Source: Kroppenstedtia sanguinis (GTDB lineage Bacteria; Bacillota; Bacilli; Thermoactinomycetales; DSM-45169). Taken from it: DNA of 64,000 bases. Both the position numbers and the translations under genes were made by a program. The notes below the pieces were generated by a model. It saw nothing but the letters and a program-made list of their open reading frames with translations, searched no databases and had not been told where the DNA came from. Below are positions 22,731 to 30,693 of this stretch, one piece after another. Position 1 is the stretch's first letter. Every line of letters begins with the position of its first letter. The DNA lies in NCBI RefSeq assembly GCF_050433445.1, contig NZ_JBNPXF010000001.1:248001-312000 (forward strand). The letters are read 5' to 3'.

Positions 22731-22760
22731 ACGCCGCACCCCTGAGGTGCGGCGTTTCTT
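22731..22760 (+). terminator. Terminator of the DUF4349 gene
   Basis: ACGCCGCACC (22731-22740)/GGTGCGGCGT (22746-22755), followed by TTCTT. Confidence 0.8.
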
Positions 22761-22869
22761 CCGTTTTTCGCTGTGAAATTCCCGATGGTAATACCGGGAA
22801 TAGATCCCGGGAGGGGGTAAAAGGGACTATTTACTGCCCTTTTGCGAATGACCGAAGCGGGACGGAACC

Positions 22870-23745
22870 TTAATGATCCGGCTTGGCCAATTTCCGGATC
22901 TCATCTTCCGTCAGTCCTGTGGCTTTGACAATCGATGAAATTTCCATCCCCATTTGCAGCAAATTTCTAGCCACCTCTACCTTCCCCTCTACCTTCCCCT
23001 CCTCCTTACCTTCCGCCTTACCTTCCGCCTTACCTTCCTCTCTAGCCCCCTCAATCTTCCAGCGTTCATCCAAGAGAGCCTTTTGGCGCATCTCGTACAG
23101 GCGGCGGGCTTCCCGGTCCTGACTCAGGAATTCCAGTGTTGTCATGGCTTTACGCAGTTTGGGTTGATCCATGGCAATCTCCTCCCATTTGCTTTTATCC
23201 AGACCTTTAAGGAAAAGCAACCACTTCACCAAGCCGGTGCCAACATCAAACGCCCCCGTCTCCAGCTTGGGCAGTTCCATAAAATGAATCTCCAAATCAT
23301 CAGTTAGTAAGATGCCTGTGCGATCCTCTCGCAAATGAAAGATATTGTGGTATTGTTCGCCCGGAAGATAGCGAAAGTTAATGATGTTGATGGTGATTGT
23401 CTTTTTGAGATACCGGTAATTCTGCCCCTCGCCGAGTTGCTCTTCATACAGCTTACTCCAATAGTACAGCGTCCGCTTCTCAATATTGTGATGATTAAAG
23501 AGCTGAATCTCAATGTTAATCTGTTTGCGATCCTCGGTGACGGCCCGGATGTCCAGTATGGACAGCTTGTCGTCGAGTGCATTTTTGTCGATGTACGGAT
23601 TGACGAGAGTGATCTCTTTCAACAATTCGCCTTGACTCGCCTTAAAGGTCTCATTGAGGAAGGCAAGCAGGACGTCTTTATTTTCCTCGCTCCCAAAGAT
23701 TCGTTTGAATACAAAGTCCACCTTGGGGTCAAGTAGACGATTCAT
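22870..23745 (-). CDS. Rpn family recombination-promoting nuclease/putative transposase
   Basis: A 291-residue protein starting MNRLLDPKVDFVFKRIFG, the hallmark of the Rpn (PD-(D/E)XK, PF12784) family. Catalytic-core candidates are Asp in DPKVDFVFK, LSILDIRA and the INIEIQ motif. A helical second half (WEEIAMDQPKLRKAMTTLEFLS) is followed by a simple EGK repeat (GKAEGKAEGKEEGKVEGKVE) and a terminal helix. In E. coli such proteins cut DNA and stimulate RecA-independent recombination. Usually scattered in multiple copies in Firmicute genomes. Transcribed opposite to its neighbours. Confidence 0.88.
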   Translation of the reverse strand: MNRLLDPKVDFVFKRIFGSEENKDVLLAFLNETFKASQGELLKEITLVNPYIDKNALDDKLSILDIRAVTEDRKQINIEIQLFNHHNIEKRTLYYWSKLYEEQLGEGQNYRYLKKTITINIINFRYLPGEQYHNIFHLREDRTGILLTDDLEIHFMELPKLETGAFDVGTGLVKWLLFLKGLDKSKWEEIAMDQPKLRKAMTTLEFLSQDREARRLYEMRQKALLDERWKIEGAREEGKAEGKAEGKEEGKVEGKVEVARNLLQMGMEISSIVKATGLTEDEIRKLAKPDH

Positions 23746-23911
23746 GGGATCACCTCACTCCACCGAAGTTTCCCGGTTGGTGATTCTAGTATATCACGGT
23801 GTTGTTTTATTCTGTCAAATTTGCGGGTTTTATGGACGATTTGGACGGGAGAAATCCAAAGCAATCGCTTCATGAGTCCAAAAGAAAGGAGAGGGATGGT
23901 TTTCCCTTCAC

Positions 23912-23949
23912 GCCAACCACCCCGGAATGAAGCTTCCGGGGTGGTTGGC
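23912..23949. repeat. Perfect palindromic hairpin between convergent/divergent genes
   Basis: Sixteen-base arms GCCAACCACCCCGGAA and TTCCGGGGTGGTTGGC with a six-base loop. It lies 25 bases after the S9 peptidase stop (reverse strand) and has no T-run on either side; probably a terminator-like or 3'-stabilising hairpin for that gene. Confidence 0.6.
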
Positions 23950-23973
23950 ATTCCTCTGCGATGAGGCTGACGA

Positions 23974-25878
23974 TTACGGTCTTAAATGCTTCTTGAAAAA
24001 CTGTGTGATGGCGTTGTAGCAACGGATCCGGTTTTTCATCTTCAGTACATCGTGCCCCTCATTTTCAAATAGGAGGTACTCTACCTCCTTGCCCATGGAG
24101 CGTAGCCTTTCCACCAGATCACTGGACTCCGCCTCTACCACCCGAGGATCATTTTTGCCTTGGATGACCAGGAGGGGACAGGTGAGGTGATCGATATGAG
24201 TTTGGGGAGAACGATCCAGGAGAAAATCGTGATCTTTTTCCGGATGGCCGAGGGCGATATGAAAGTAGGGTTTCCAGGTTTCCGGGATGCGCTCCATGAA
24301 GCTGAACAGATTATAGGGACCAAATAGATCGACTGCGGCTGACCACAGTTCCGGATGGCGGGAGGCCAGTGTCAGAGTCATGTATCCTCCATAGGAACGG
24401 CCCACTACGGCTGCTCGAGTGGTGTCGAGGTGAGGATCTTCCGCCAGCACCTGCATGGCGTGGACATGATCCAAGCGGTCCTGTCCCCCCCAGTCCCGAT
24501 CCACTCGCTTCGTATAATCCAAGCCATAGCCGGTGCTACCCCGGACATTGGGCACAAATACACTGAACCCTTGTAGGGTAAGAAATTGGATCAGTGGCAT
24601 GGAAAACCAAGCGAAATCCGGTCGTTCCTGGCCTTGTGGTCCCCCGTGGACGTAGTAGATTAGCGGTCGCGGTCCCGTAAAGCCCAGCTGTTCTGAGGGA
24701 CGGTAGAGTCGGGCGGAGATGCGGAGGCCGTCATGGGAGATGAAGGAGGCATCCTCCCCAGGGGAAAGCTGTTTTGGATCCAGACCTAGGGTCTTTTCCT
24801 GAGTGCGGCGGATGATGCTTTGGCGGTGTTCTCCTTCCACAGTATACAACTGGATCGGAGAAGTGGCGGAGGAGAAGGCGAGAGCGTAGCGGTCCCCCTT
24901 TCTATCATAGGAGAATCCCTGTAAGACACCACCGTCTAGCGGGGAGTGTCCGCAGATCACCCGGTCGAGCCTCATTTTGCGGGGGGAATCCTCCCAAATG
25001 CCTTCATACAGCCAGGAAACGCCATCGATATTGTATTCGATTGCATAGCGGGAACCCTTCAGATGCTTCAGAGAAACCATTTCTCCCTGGCCGGTGTGTA
25101 CCGTACCGGTCACCTCCACCTGTTGAACTTCCCCAGGCTCAGACAGGTCCAGCCACCCCAGTCCGTATGTATCCTCAAACAGCGCGGTGCGGAAGAGGAG
25201 CCCGCGATTCCCTGCAGTGAAGTGGCAGTCGGAGATCCCATTCAGTGGCACCTGCTCCCGATCGGACCGTTCTTCCAGAGGAGTTCCGTAGAGCCGTTTC
25301 GCTTCCCCCTCCCCCTGTTTCCACAGATAGAGCACGTGGTCTCCCACAGTATAACTGTCCCCGATGACAGCCTGGGTATGGTCCTCACTGACGCCCTCCA
25401 CCCAGGCATCCCAGGGACTGTGGGCCAGCTGAACCAGCTCGCCGGTTTTCAGGTGACCCTGATAAGCTTCATGAAGGGACTCTTGTCTGGATTCCACGGA
25501 CAGGTAGATGAGGTTACGCTCTGGATCTCCGCTAATCAAGTGGGCACGGTAGGAGGTGAAGGTGTCGCCGAAGGCCGGCTCGGGAAACCCACCCTCGATG
25601 GGAATCCGCATCGGTTGGTAATTTTCATCCCCATCCGCATCGATCATCACCAGGATCTGGCCCAGCTGGGGAAAGATAAGATAAGGTTCCCCACCGACGA
25701 GATCGGGATTTTGCAGAGCGATATGTCCCGGCAGGAGCGGTTGTGGAATGCCGCCCTTCACTTCCACGGAATAGAGATTCAAATGTCCGCCAAGGTCACT
25801 GATAAAATAAAGCCGATCCCCTACCCAGCGGGGGCTGAGGAAGAGACGCGCCGACAGAAGGGATTCAATTCGTGCCAT
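23974..25878 (-). CDS. S9 family peptidase (acylaminoacyl-peptidase/prolyl oligopeptidase type)
   Basis: A 634-residue cytosolic serine peptidase. The ATG at 25878 (reverse strand) follows AAAGGAGAGGTTGAA, so the longer open frame is not used. The N-terminal 370 residues are beta-propeller repeats (RWVGDRLYFISDLGGHLNLY and similar). The C-terminal alpha/beta-hydrolase has LIYYVHGGPQGQ, the nucleophile motif GRSYGGYMTL, Asp in VIQGKNDPRVV and His in FENEGHDV, completing the triad. Related enzymes remove acylated or dipeptide N-termini from short peptides. Single-gene unit. Confidence 0.9.
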   Translation of the reverse strand: MARIESLLSARLFLSPRWVGDRLYFISDLGGHLNLYSVEVKGGIPQPLLPGHIALQNPDLVGGEPYLIFPQLGQILVMIDADGDENYQPMRIPIEGGFPEPAFGDTFTSYRAHLISGDPERNLIYLSVESRQESLHEAYQGHLKTGELVQLAHSPWDAWVEGVSEDHTQAVIGDSYTVGDHVLYLWKQGEGEAKRLYGTPLEERSDREQVPLNGISDCHFTAGNRGLLFRTALFEDTYGLGWLDLSEPGEVQQVEVTGTVHTGQGEMVSLKHLKGSRYAIEYNIDGVSWLYEGIWEDSPRKMRLDRVICGHSPLDGGVLQGFSYDRKGDRYALAFSSATSPIQLYTVEGEHRQSIIRRTQEKTLGLDPKQLSPGEDASFISHDGLRISARLYRPSEQLGFTGPRPLIYYVHGGPQGQERPDFAWFSMPLIQFLTLQGFSVFVPNVRGSTGYGLDYTKRVDRDWGGQDRLDHVHAMQVLAEDPHLDTTRAAVVGRSYGGYMTLTLASRHPELWSAAVDLFGPYNLFSFMERIPETWKPYFHIALGHPEKDHDFLLDRSPQTHIDHLTCPLLVIQGKNDPRVVEAESSDLVERLRSMGKEVEYLLFENEGHDVLKMKNRIRCYNAITQFFKKHLRP

Positions 25879-25930
25879 TTCAACCTCTCCTTTGCGTGGT
25901 TTACTTACTACTATTTTGTAGGGAAAAAGA

Positions 25931-26042
25931 CAGGCGTGTTGATTCACCCTATTTCAGGTAGGAAATCAGGTCAGGATGGTGGGACGGTGAAGAGCGAAAG
26001 GGTCGTTTCGTTTCCATCATCCACTTTATGGTTTATCAACAG
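25931..26042 (+). mobile_element. Short MITE-like element (type B with internal deletion)
   Basis: Starts CAGGCGTGTTGATT and ends GGTTTATCAACAG. It keeps fragments of the type B sequence (GGATGGTGGGACGGTGAAGAGCGAAAGGGTCG) but lacks the central hairpin. Flanks GGAAAAAGA and GAAAAAAGC may be a worn target duplication. It lies just upstream of the S9 peptidase start. Confidence 0.6.
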
Positions 26043-26214
26043 AAAAAAGCACCTTATCACCTTGATGTCTACCTGGTGAATTCTTCTATCTACAGTTTAC
26101 TGACACGGATGGAGATTGCCAAGGGCCTGCGGCCCCAGGGGCTTTGCTACTTTCTTTTGCGGTGTGGTATAGTTAGTGCCGATATAACCACGTTTTCGGT
26201 GATGAGGTGGCGTT

Positions 26215-26739
26215 TTGTTGAAGCGGATGATTCCTAATGAATTTGTTCAATCCATTTATGAAATCGATTGGAACTCCCTGCAACGGCGGGGGGTGAAGGC
26301 GGTGGTGGCGGATCTGGACAACACCCTGGTGGAAACGACTCGGCCAGAAGCGACTCCGGAGTTGGTCAGCTGGTTGGATCAGTTGCGAGGGATGGGATTT
26401 AAAGTGATGATTGTCTCCAATAACAATCTCACCCGAGTCTCCCGGTTTGCAACCCCCTTGCGCGTCCCCTATATCCACCGGGCGAAAAAGCCCCTCTCCG
26501 CTGCCTTCAGACGAGCGCTGAACCGGTTGGAAGTGGATGCCGGCGAGACCGTGATGATCGGCGATCAGTTGATTACCGATGTGTTCGGGGGAAACCGTCT
26601 GGGTCTTTATACGATTTTGGTGGTTCCAGTCTCCCAGGGGGAGGGATTCTTCACCCGGTTGAACCGGAGGGTGGAGCGCTTGGTGTTTTGGTGGATGAAA
26701 AAGCGAGGACTGTCGGTTGGGGAGGGACGTAATAAATGA
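26215..26739 (+). CDS. yqeG: YqeG family HAD phosphatase
   Basis: A 174-residue HAD-superfamily (IIIA type) protein with a TTG start. Motif I is VVADLDNTLV (Asp nucleophile and Asp+2), motif II is IVSNN, motif III Lys in HRAKKP and motif IV GDQLITDVFGGNRLG. YqeG-type phosphatases stand at the head of the yqeG-yqeH operon, and this one overlaps yqeH by four bases (ATGA). Substrate not established. Confidence 0.92.
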   Translation: MLKRMIPNEFVQSIYEIDWNSLQRRGVKAVVADLDNTLVETTRPEATPELVSWLDQLRGMGFKVMIVSNNNLTRVSRFATPLRVPYIHRAKKPLSAAFRRALNRLEVDAGETVMIGDQLITDVFGGNRLGLYTILVVPVSQGEGFFTRLNRRVERLVFWWMKKRGLSVGEGRNK

Positions 26740-27839
26740 TGGAACAGGAAATCCAGTGTGAAGGGTGTGGAGTTCCACTGCAGACGGAGCATCCGGAGAA
26801 GCCGGGTTATATGCCTCCGGTAGCTCTGGAACGGGAGCATCCCATCTGCAAACGTTGTTTTCGGATTCGTCACTATAATGAAGTGGCGCCGGTGGAGCAC
26901 GATCCGGATGCCTATCTGAGGATGTTGGGGGAGATCAGCCACCGACAGGCGCTGGTGGTTCAAGTAGTGGACCTGTTCGATCTGTCAGGCAGTTGGATTC
27001 CGGGGATTCAGCGGCATACCGGCGGCAATCCGATCCTTATCCTGGGCAATAAGCTGGATCTCTTCCCCAAGTCGGCTAAGGTGCAGCGTCTGAAAGAATG
27101 GGTCTATCATACCGTCGGCGAGTTGGGTGTCAAGCCGGTGGATGTGGTCTTGACCAGTGCGGCCAAGGGGTTTCATTTTGATAAAGTGGCCCAGGCGATT
27201 GAGACTTGCCGGCAGGGCCGAGATGTCTTTGTGACGGGGACGGCCAATGTGGGCAAGTCCACTCTGATTAACCGGTTGCTGAAGGAGTTTGGCAGCGGGG
27301 AAGAGGTGATCACCACCTCCCCCTACCCTGGAACCACCCTGGATACCATCCATATCCCTTTGGAAGGGGAGCGAGAGCTGGTGGATATGCCGGGAATCGT
27401 GCGGCGGGACCGGTTGAGTGAGTGGGTGGCGCCGGAGGAGCTGGGTCAGATTCTGCCTCAAAGTGAGATCAAACCGAAGGTTTATCAACTGAACGAGGGA
27501 CAGACTCTCTTTTTCGGTGGCTTGGCCCGGATGGATTACAGCGCAGGGAAGCGTCAGCCCTTTGTCTGTCATATGGCCAACTCCCTTTATATTCACCGTA
27601 CCAAGCTGGCTCGGGCGGATGAAGTTTGGGAGAATCATCGGGGGGAGCTCCTGTCCCCGCCGAAGGACCCCTCTTCTTTGCCGGCGCTGGTGCGTCACAC
27701 CTTTCATCTCGACGGTAAACAGAAACAAGATCTGGTCATCTCCGGACTGGGCTGGATCGCCACAGGCAAAGAGCGGGCTCAGGTCGAACTGTGGGTGCCA
27801 CGTGGGGTGGGCGTGGAAGTACGGCCGGCGATCCTGTAG
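26736..27839 (+). CDS. yqeH: Ribosome biogenesis GTPase YqeH
   Basis: A 367-residue circularly permuted GTPase for 30S subunit assembly. An N-terminal zinc finger (CEGCGVPLQ ... CKRCFRIRHY) precedes the G motifs in permuted order: G4 NKLD, G5 SAAKG, then G1 GTANVGKST, G2 PGTT and G3 DMPG. The C-terminal domain ends with GLGWIATGK and a VWVPRGV-type strand. Start ATG overlaps the yqeG stop; a second ATG follows immediately. Confidence 0.95.
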   Translation: MMEQEIQCEGCGVPLQTEHPEKPGYMPPVALEREHPICKRCFRIRHYNEVAPVEHDPDAYLRMLGEISHRQALVVQVVDLFDLSGSWIPGIQRHTGGNPILILGNKLDLFPKSAKVQRLKEWVYHTVGELGVKPVDVVLTSAAKGFHFDKVAQAIETCRQGRDVFVTGTANVGKSTLINRLLKEFGSGEEVITTSPYPGTTLDTIHIPLEGERELVDMPGIVRRDRLSEWVAPEELGQILPQSEIKPKVYQLNEGQTLFFGGLARMDYSAGKRQPFVCHMANSLYIHRTKLARADEVWENHRGELLSPPKDPSSLPALVRHTFHLDGKQKQDLVISGLGWIATGKERAQVELWVPRGVGVEVRPAIL

Positions 27840-27889
27840 AAACATAGGTTGGTTTATCTAAAAATAGAGGAGGGTAGGGCTCGAATTCC

Positions 27890-27930
27890 TAGAAGTGTTG
27901 TGAAATACCCGTTCACAGGGAGGGGGGAAA
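27890..27930 (+). repeat. Fragment of the GTTGTGAA structured repeat in front of aroE
   Basis: GTGTTGTGAAATACCCGTTC and the following CACAGGGAGG match the left end of the repeat at 62104, including the small hairpin GTGAA/TTCAC with a different loop. Only this end is present. The GGGAGGGGGG segment doubles as the ribosome binding site of aroE. Confidence 0.5.
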
Positions 27931-27934
27931 CAGA

Positions 27935-28789
27935 ATGAAACTGGAGGCGGAGACAGAAAAGACAGGATTAGTCGGCCACCCAGTGGCCCATTCTAAATCA
28001 CCGGTGATGATGAATGAAGCCTTCAGTCAGGAAGGACTTCCTTGGATCTATCTCGCCTTTGACGTGGACTCTGAAGAGCTGGGGCAGGCGGTGGCGGGAT
28101 TGAAGAGCCTCGGTTTTCGAGGCTGGAATGTGACCCTTCCCCACAAGGTGGCTGTGATGGAGCATCTGGATGAGATCGAGGAAAGCGCCCAGGAGATCGG
28201 AGCGGTCAATACGGTGATTCAGCAGGACGGCCGCCTGATCGGCACCAACACTGACGGTGCCGGTTACCTGGAGTCTTTGGTGCGAGAGACGGGCTTTGAT
28301 GTCAAAGGGCGGCGGGTAGTGATTCTGGGGGCCGGCGGTGCGGCTCGTGCCGTCAGCTACACCCTGGCCCGAGCAGGGGCGGAGCAGATCCGGATCGTGA
28401 ACCGGACGGAAAAAAAAGCGCAAGACTTGGCGGAACACCTTCGCCGTTGGACCCGTGCCGACGGGATTTCTCCGGGAGAAGCCAGCATCGCAATCCGGGA
28501 GGCGGACTTGTTGGTACAGACCACCTCGGTAGGCATGCATCCCCACCTGGAAGGCTGTCCGGTGGATCCTGCCTCTCTCCACGGGGATCTCCTGGTGAGT
28601 GACTTGATCTATCGTCCACGGCAGACCCGCTTGTTGCGGGAAGCGAAAGCCCGAGGGGCGCAGGTGCACAGTGGGCTGGGGATGCTACTTTACCAGGGGG
28701 CATTGGCCTTTGAACGGTGGACGGGCCGACGAGCCCCGGTGAAGCGGATGGGCGAGGTTTTGAAGCAGTCACTGGAGGAGTCGGGATGA
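27935..28789 (+). CDS. aroE: Shikimate dehydrogenase
   Basis: A 284-residue NADP-dependent enzyme of the shikimate pathway (3-dehydroshikimate to shikimate). Substrate-binding motifs are GHPVAHSKSPVMMN and NVTLPHKVAVMEHLD with the catalytic Lys, and NTDGAGY. The NADP Rossmann motif is GAGGAARAV followed by NRTEKKA. LGMLLYQGALAFERWTG is the usual C-terminal helix. It overlaps nadD by ATGA. In B. subtilis yqeI lies between aroE and nadD; it is missing here. Confidence 0.96.
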   Translation: MKLEAETEKTGLVGHPVAHSKSPVMMNEAFSQEGLPWIYLAFDVDSEELGQAVAGLKSLGFRGWNVTLPHKVAVMEHLDEIEESAQEIGAVNTVIQQDGRLIGTNTDGAGYLESLVRETGFDVKGRRVVILGAGGAARAVSYTLARAGAEQIRIVNRTEKKAQDLAEHLRRWTRADGISPGEASIAIREADLLVQTTSVGMHPHLEGCPVDPASLHGDLLVSDLIYRPRQTRLLREAKARGAQVHSGLGMLLYQGALAFERWTGRRAPVKRMGEVLKQSLEESG

Positions 28790-29388
28790 AGACAGGGAAG
28801 AAAATCGGGATCTACGGGGGCACCTTTGATCCGATCCATATCGGTCACCTGATGATGGCCGAACAGGCCCGCCAGGCGGTGGGATTGGAGGAGGTCTGGT
28901 TTGTGCCGGCCTCCACTCCTCCTCATAAACGAGACGTTTCCGCTTCCGCCAAGGACCGGTTGGCCATGGTGGAACGGGCGGTGGCAGACCATCCCTCCTT
29001 CCGGGTTTCCCGGGCAGAGATGGATCGGAGCGGACCTTCCTACACTGTGGACACAGTGCGGCTGCTCTGTCAGGAACAGCCGGATACTCGTTTTTTTCTG
29101 ATAATGGGTGCAGATATGGTGCTTGATTTGCCGCGATGGGTTAGAATAGAAGAAATCCTTGCTTCAGTGGAAGTAATCGGTCTGATGCGGGTGGGGGTGA
29201 AGTTGGATAGGAGGCGGATTCCCGACCATATTAAGAACAGGGTCACCTGGGTCAGGGAAGGGGTCTGGGTGAATCTCTCCTCTACCTGGATCCGGGAGCG
29301 GGTAGCGGCAGGAGGCTCCGTCCGATATTTCGTCCCCGAGTCGGTCAGACAGTATATGGAGGAGCATCGACTCTATGAATCGAAATGA
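28786..29388 (+). CDS. nadD: Nicotinate-nucleotide adenylyltransferase
   Basis: A 200-residue enzyme that forms deamido-NAD from NaMN and ATP. The nucleotidyltransferase motif GGTFDPIHIGHL is near the N-terminus, with PPHKRD and the ISSTxIR-type motif LSSTWIRERV near the C-terminus. The ATG overlaps the aroE stop and the 3' end overlaps yqeK by 14 bases. Confidence 0.95.
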   Translation: MKTGKKIGIYGGTFDPIHIGHLMMAEQARQAVGLEEVWFVPASTPPHKRDVSASAKDRLAMVERAVADHPSFRVSRAEMDRSGPSYTVDTVRLLCQEQPDTRFFLIMGADMVLDLPRWVRIEEILASVEVIGLMRVGVKLDRRRIPDHIKNRVTWVREGVWVNLSSTWIRERVAAGGSVRYFVPESVRQYMEEHRLYESK

Positions 29389-29965
29389 ACTGGCGGAAGC
29401 CGTCCGGAAGCAATTGCCGAAGACTCGTTGGGAGCACACCCTGCGGGTGGTGGAGACGGCCGTGGAACTGTCCGATCGTTTTGGAGCGGACCGGGAGCAG
29501 GCCCGGCTGGCTGCACTCTTACACGATTATTGTAAGTTTTGGCCACAGGAGCAGATGGCAGAGATCATTCGGGAGCGTGGCTTGTCCCAGGATTTGTTGG
29601 AGTATCATGTGGAACTGTGGCATGCCCCGGTGGGGGCGGAGGTGGTCAGGGAAGATTTGGGGATTGAAGATGAAGCGGTGTTGGATGCGATCCGTTATCA
29701 TACCACAGGCCGGCCGCATATGTCTTTATTAGACAAAGTGATCTTCCTAGCGGATTATATTGAACCGGGAAGACAGTTTCCTGGAGTGGAGGAAGTACGT
29801 GAGTGGGCCCGCAAGGATTTGGATCAGGCCGTGTGGAAGTCATTGGACAAGACGCTGGTTTTTCTCATCGGGAAAAATCAAAAAGTCTATCCCCTGACCT
29901 GGGCTGCCCGCAATGACATGGTGGACCGGGTCCACCAACCAAGATCGAAGGAGGAATCTCTTTGA
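29375..29965 (+). CDS. yqeK: HD-domain protein YqeK (diadenosine tetraphosphatase type)
   Basis: A 196-residue HD phosphohydrolase. Metal ligands are visible as H in RWEHTLRVV, HD in LLHDYCKF, H in WHAPVGAE, H in AIRYHTTGRP and D in FLADYIEPGR. Members split Ap4A symmetrically to ADP. It overlaps nadD by 14 bases and rsfS by TTGA, so it belongs to the same polycistronic unit. Confidence 0.93.
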   Translation: MNRNELAEAVRKQLPKTRWEHTLRVVETAVELSDRFGADREQARLAALLHDYCKFWPQEQMAEIIRERGLSQDLLEYHVELWHAPVGAEVVREDLGIEDEAVLDAIRYHTTGRPHMSLLDKVIFLADYIEPGRQFPGVEEVREWARKDLDQAVWKSLDKTLVFLIGKNQKVYPLTWAARNDMVDRVHQPRSKEESL

Positions 29966-30303
29966 ACCTAGTGGAAATCGCCCAAGTGGCGGCTGCGGCC
30001 GCTGAGGAGAAGAAAGCCCAACACGTCAGTATTCTCGATATTCGAGGCTTGTCTGTGATCGCTGATTATTTTGTGATTTGTCATGGAAATTCTCAGACAC
30101 AGGTGCAGGCGATCGCTGAATCCATCAAAGATAAGATGGAACAAGTGGGATCTCCCCCGCGAGCGGTGGAGGGCTTGTCCGAAGCACGTTGGGTGTTGAT
30201 CGACCTCGGCGATGTGGTCGTCCATGTCTTCCACAAGGACGAGCGGGATTTCTACGATTTGGAGCGTCTGTGGGGAGATGCAGCTCAAGTGAATGCCCAA
30301 TAA
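29962..30303 (+). CDS. rsfS: Ribosomal silencing factor RsfS
   Basis: A 113-residue protein with TTG start overlapping the yqeK stop and GGAGGAATC upstream. RsfS features: DIRGLSVIADYFVICHGNS, QVQAIAESI and WVLIDLGDVVVHVF, YDLERLWGDA. It binds uL14 and keeps 50S from joining 30S when nutrients are scarce. The methyltransferase gene yqeM that follows in B. subtilis is absent; a leuS leader begins instead. Confidence 0.95.
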   Translation: MNLVEIAQVAAAAAEEKKAQHVSILDIRGLSVIADYFVICHGNSQTQVQAIAESIKDKMEQVGSPPRAVEGLSEARWVLIDLGDVVVHVFHKDERDFYDLERLWGDAAQVNAQ

Positions 30304-30345
30304 CTGGATGTGTGCACCCAGTGCAAACAAAAAACGGGAAGATCG

Positions 30346-30375
30346 TTGACATGGATCCAATGTATTGCATATAAT
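30346..30375 (+). promoter_or_regulatory. Sigma-A promoter of leuS
   Basis: TTGACA (30346-30351), 18-base spacer, TATAAT (30370-30375), both perfect consensus boxes, upstream of the T-box leader. Confidence 0.85.
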
Positions 30376-30414
30376 GTTAATTAAATTATTAAGCGGTAGC
30401 ATGAGAACCCTATT

Positions 30415-30680
30415 TAAATCAGGTGATGACGGGGAGCAGTAATCTGTAACCTCCTGCCCAGAGAATCGGCGGCCGGTGCGAGCTGATGTGGAGGAACAGG
30501 TGAACTCACTCCGTCGCCTCACAGGGGAAGGGATCGAGTATCCTGTGACGATTGATCCCCGATAACGGATCTGGAAGAGCGGGCATCCATCGGATGCCAA
30601 GCAGGGTGGTACCGCGGGAGATTGTGAACCAACCTCTCGTCCCTGGCAACCGAGCCGGGGGCGGGAGGTTTTATATGTCT
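30415..30680 (+). ncRNA. T-box leader of leuS
   Basis: A T-box riboswitch that senses uncharged tRNA-Leu. Stem I starts around GGTGATGACGGGGAGCAGTA. The probable specifier codon is CTC (Leu) at 30505-30507 in GTGAACTCACT. The T-box sequence AGGGTGGTACCGCGGG lies at about 30603-30618. The terminator pairs CCTCTCGTCCC with GGGGGCGGGAGG at 30632-30669, followed by TTTTA. Confidence 0.92.
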
Positions 30681-30693
30681 GGAGGGTGATTAC

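Noticed and set aside
22870..23745. Insertion sequence call for the Rpn gene
   Set aside because: No terminal inverted repeats or target duplication were found around it; Rpn proteins are not ordinary transposases.
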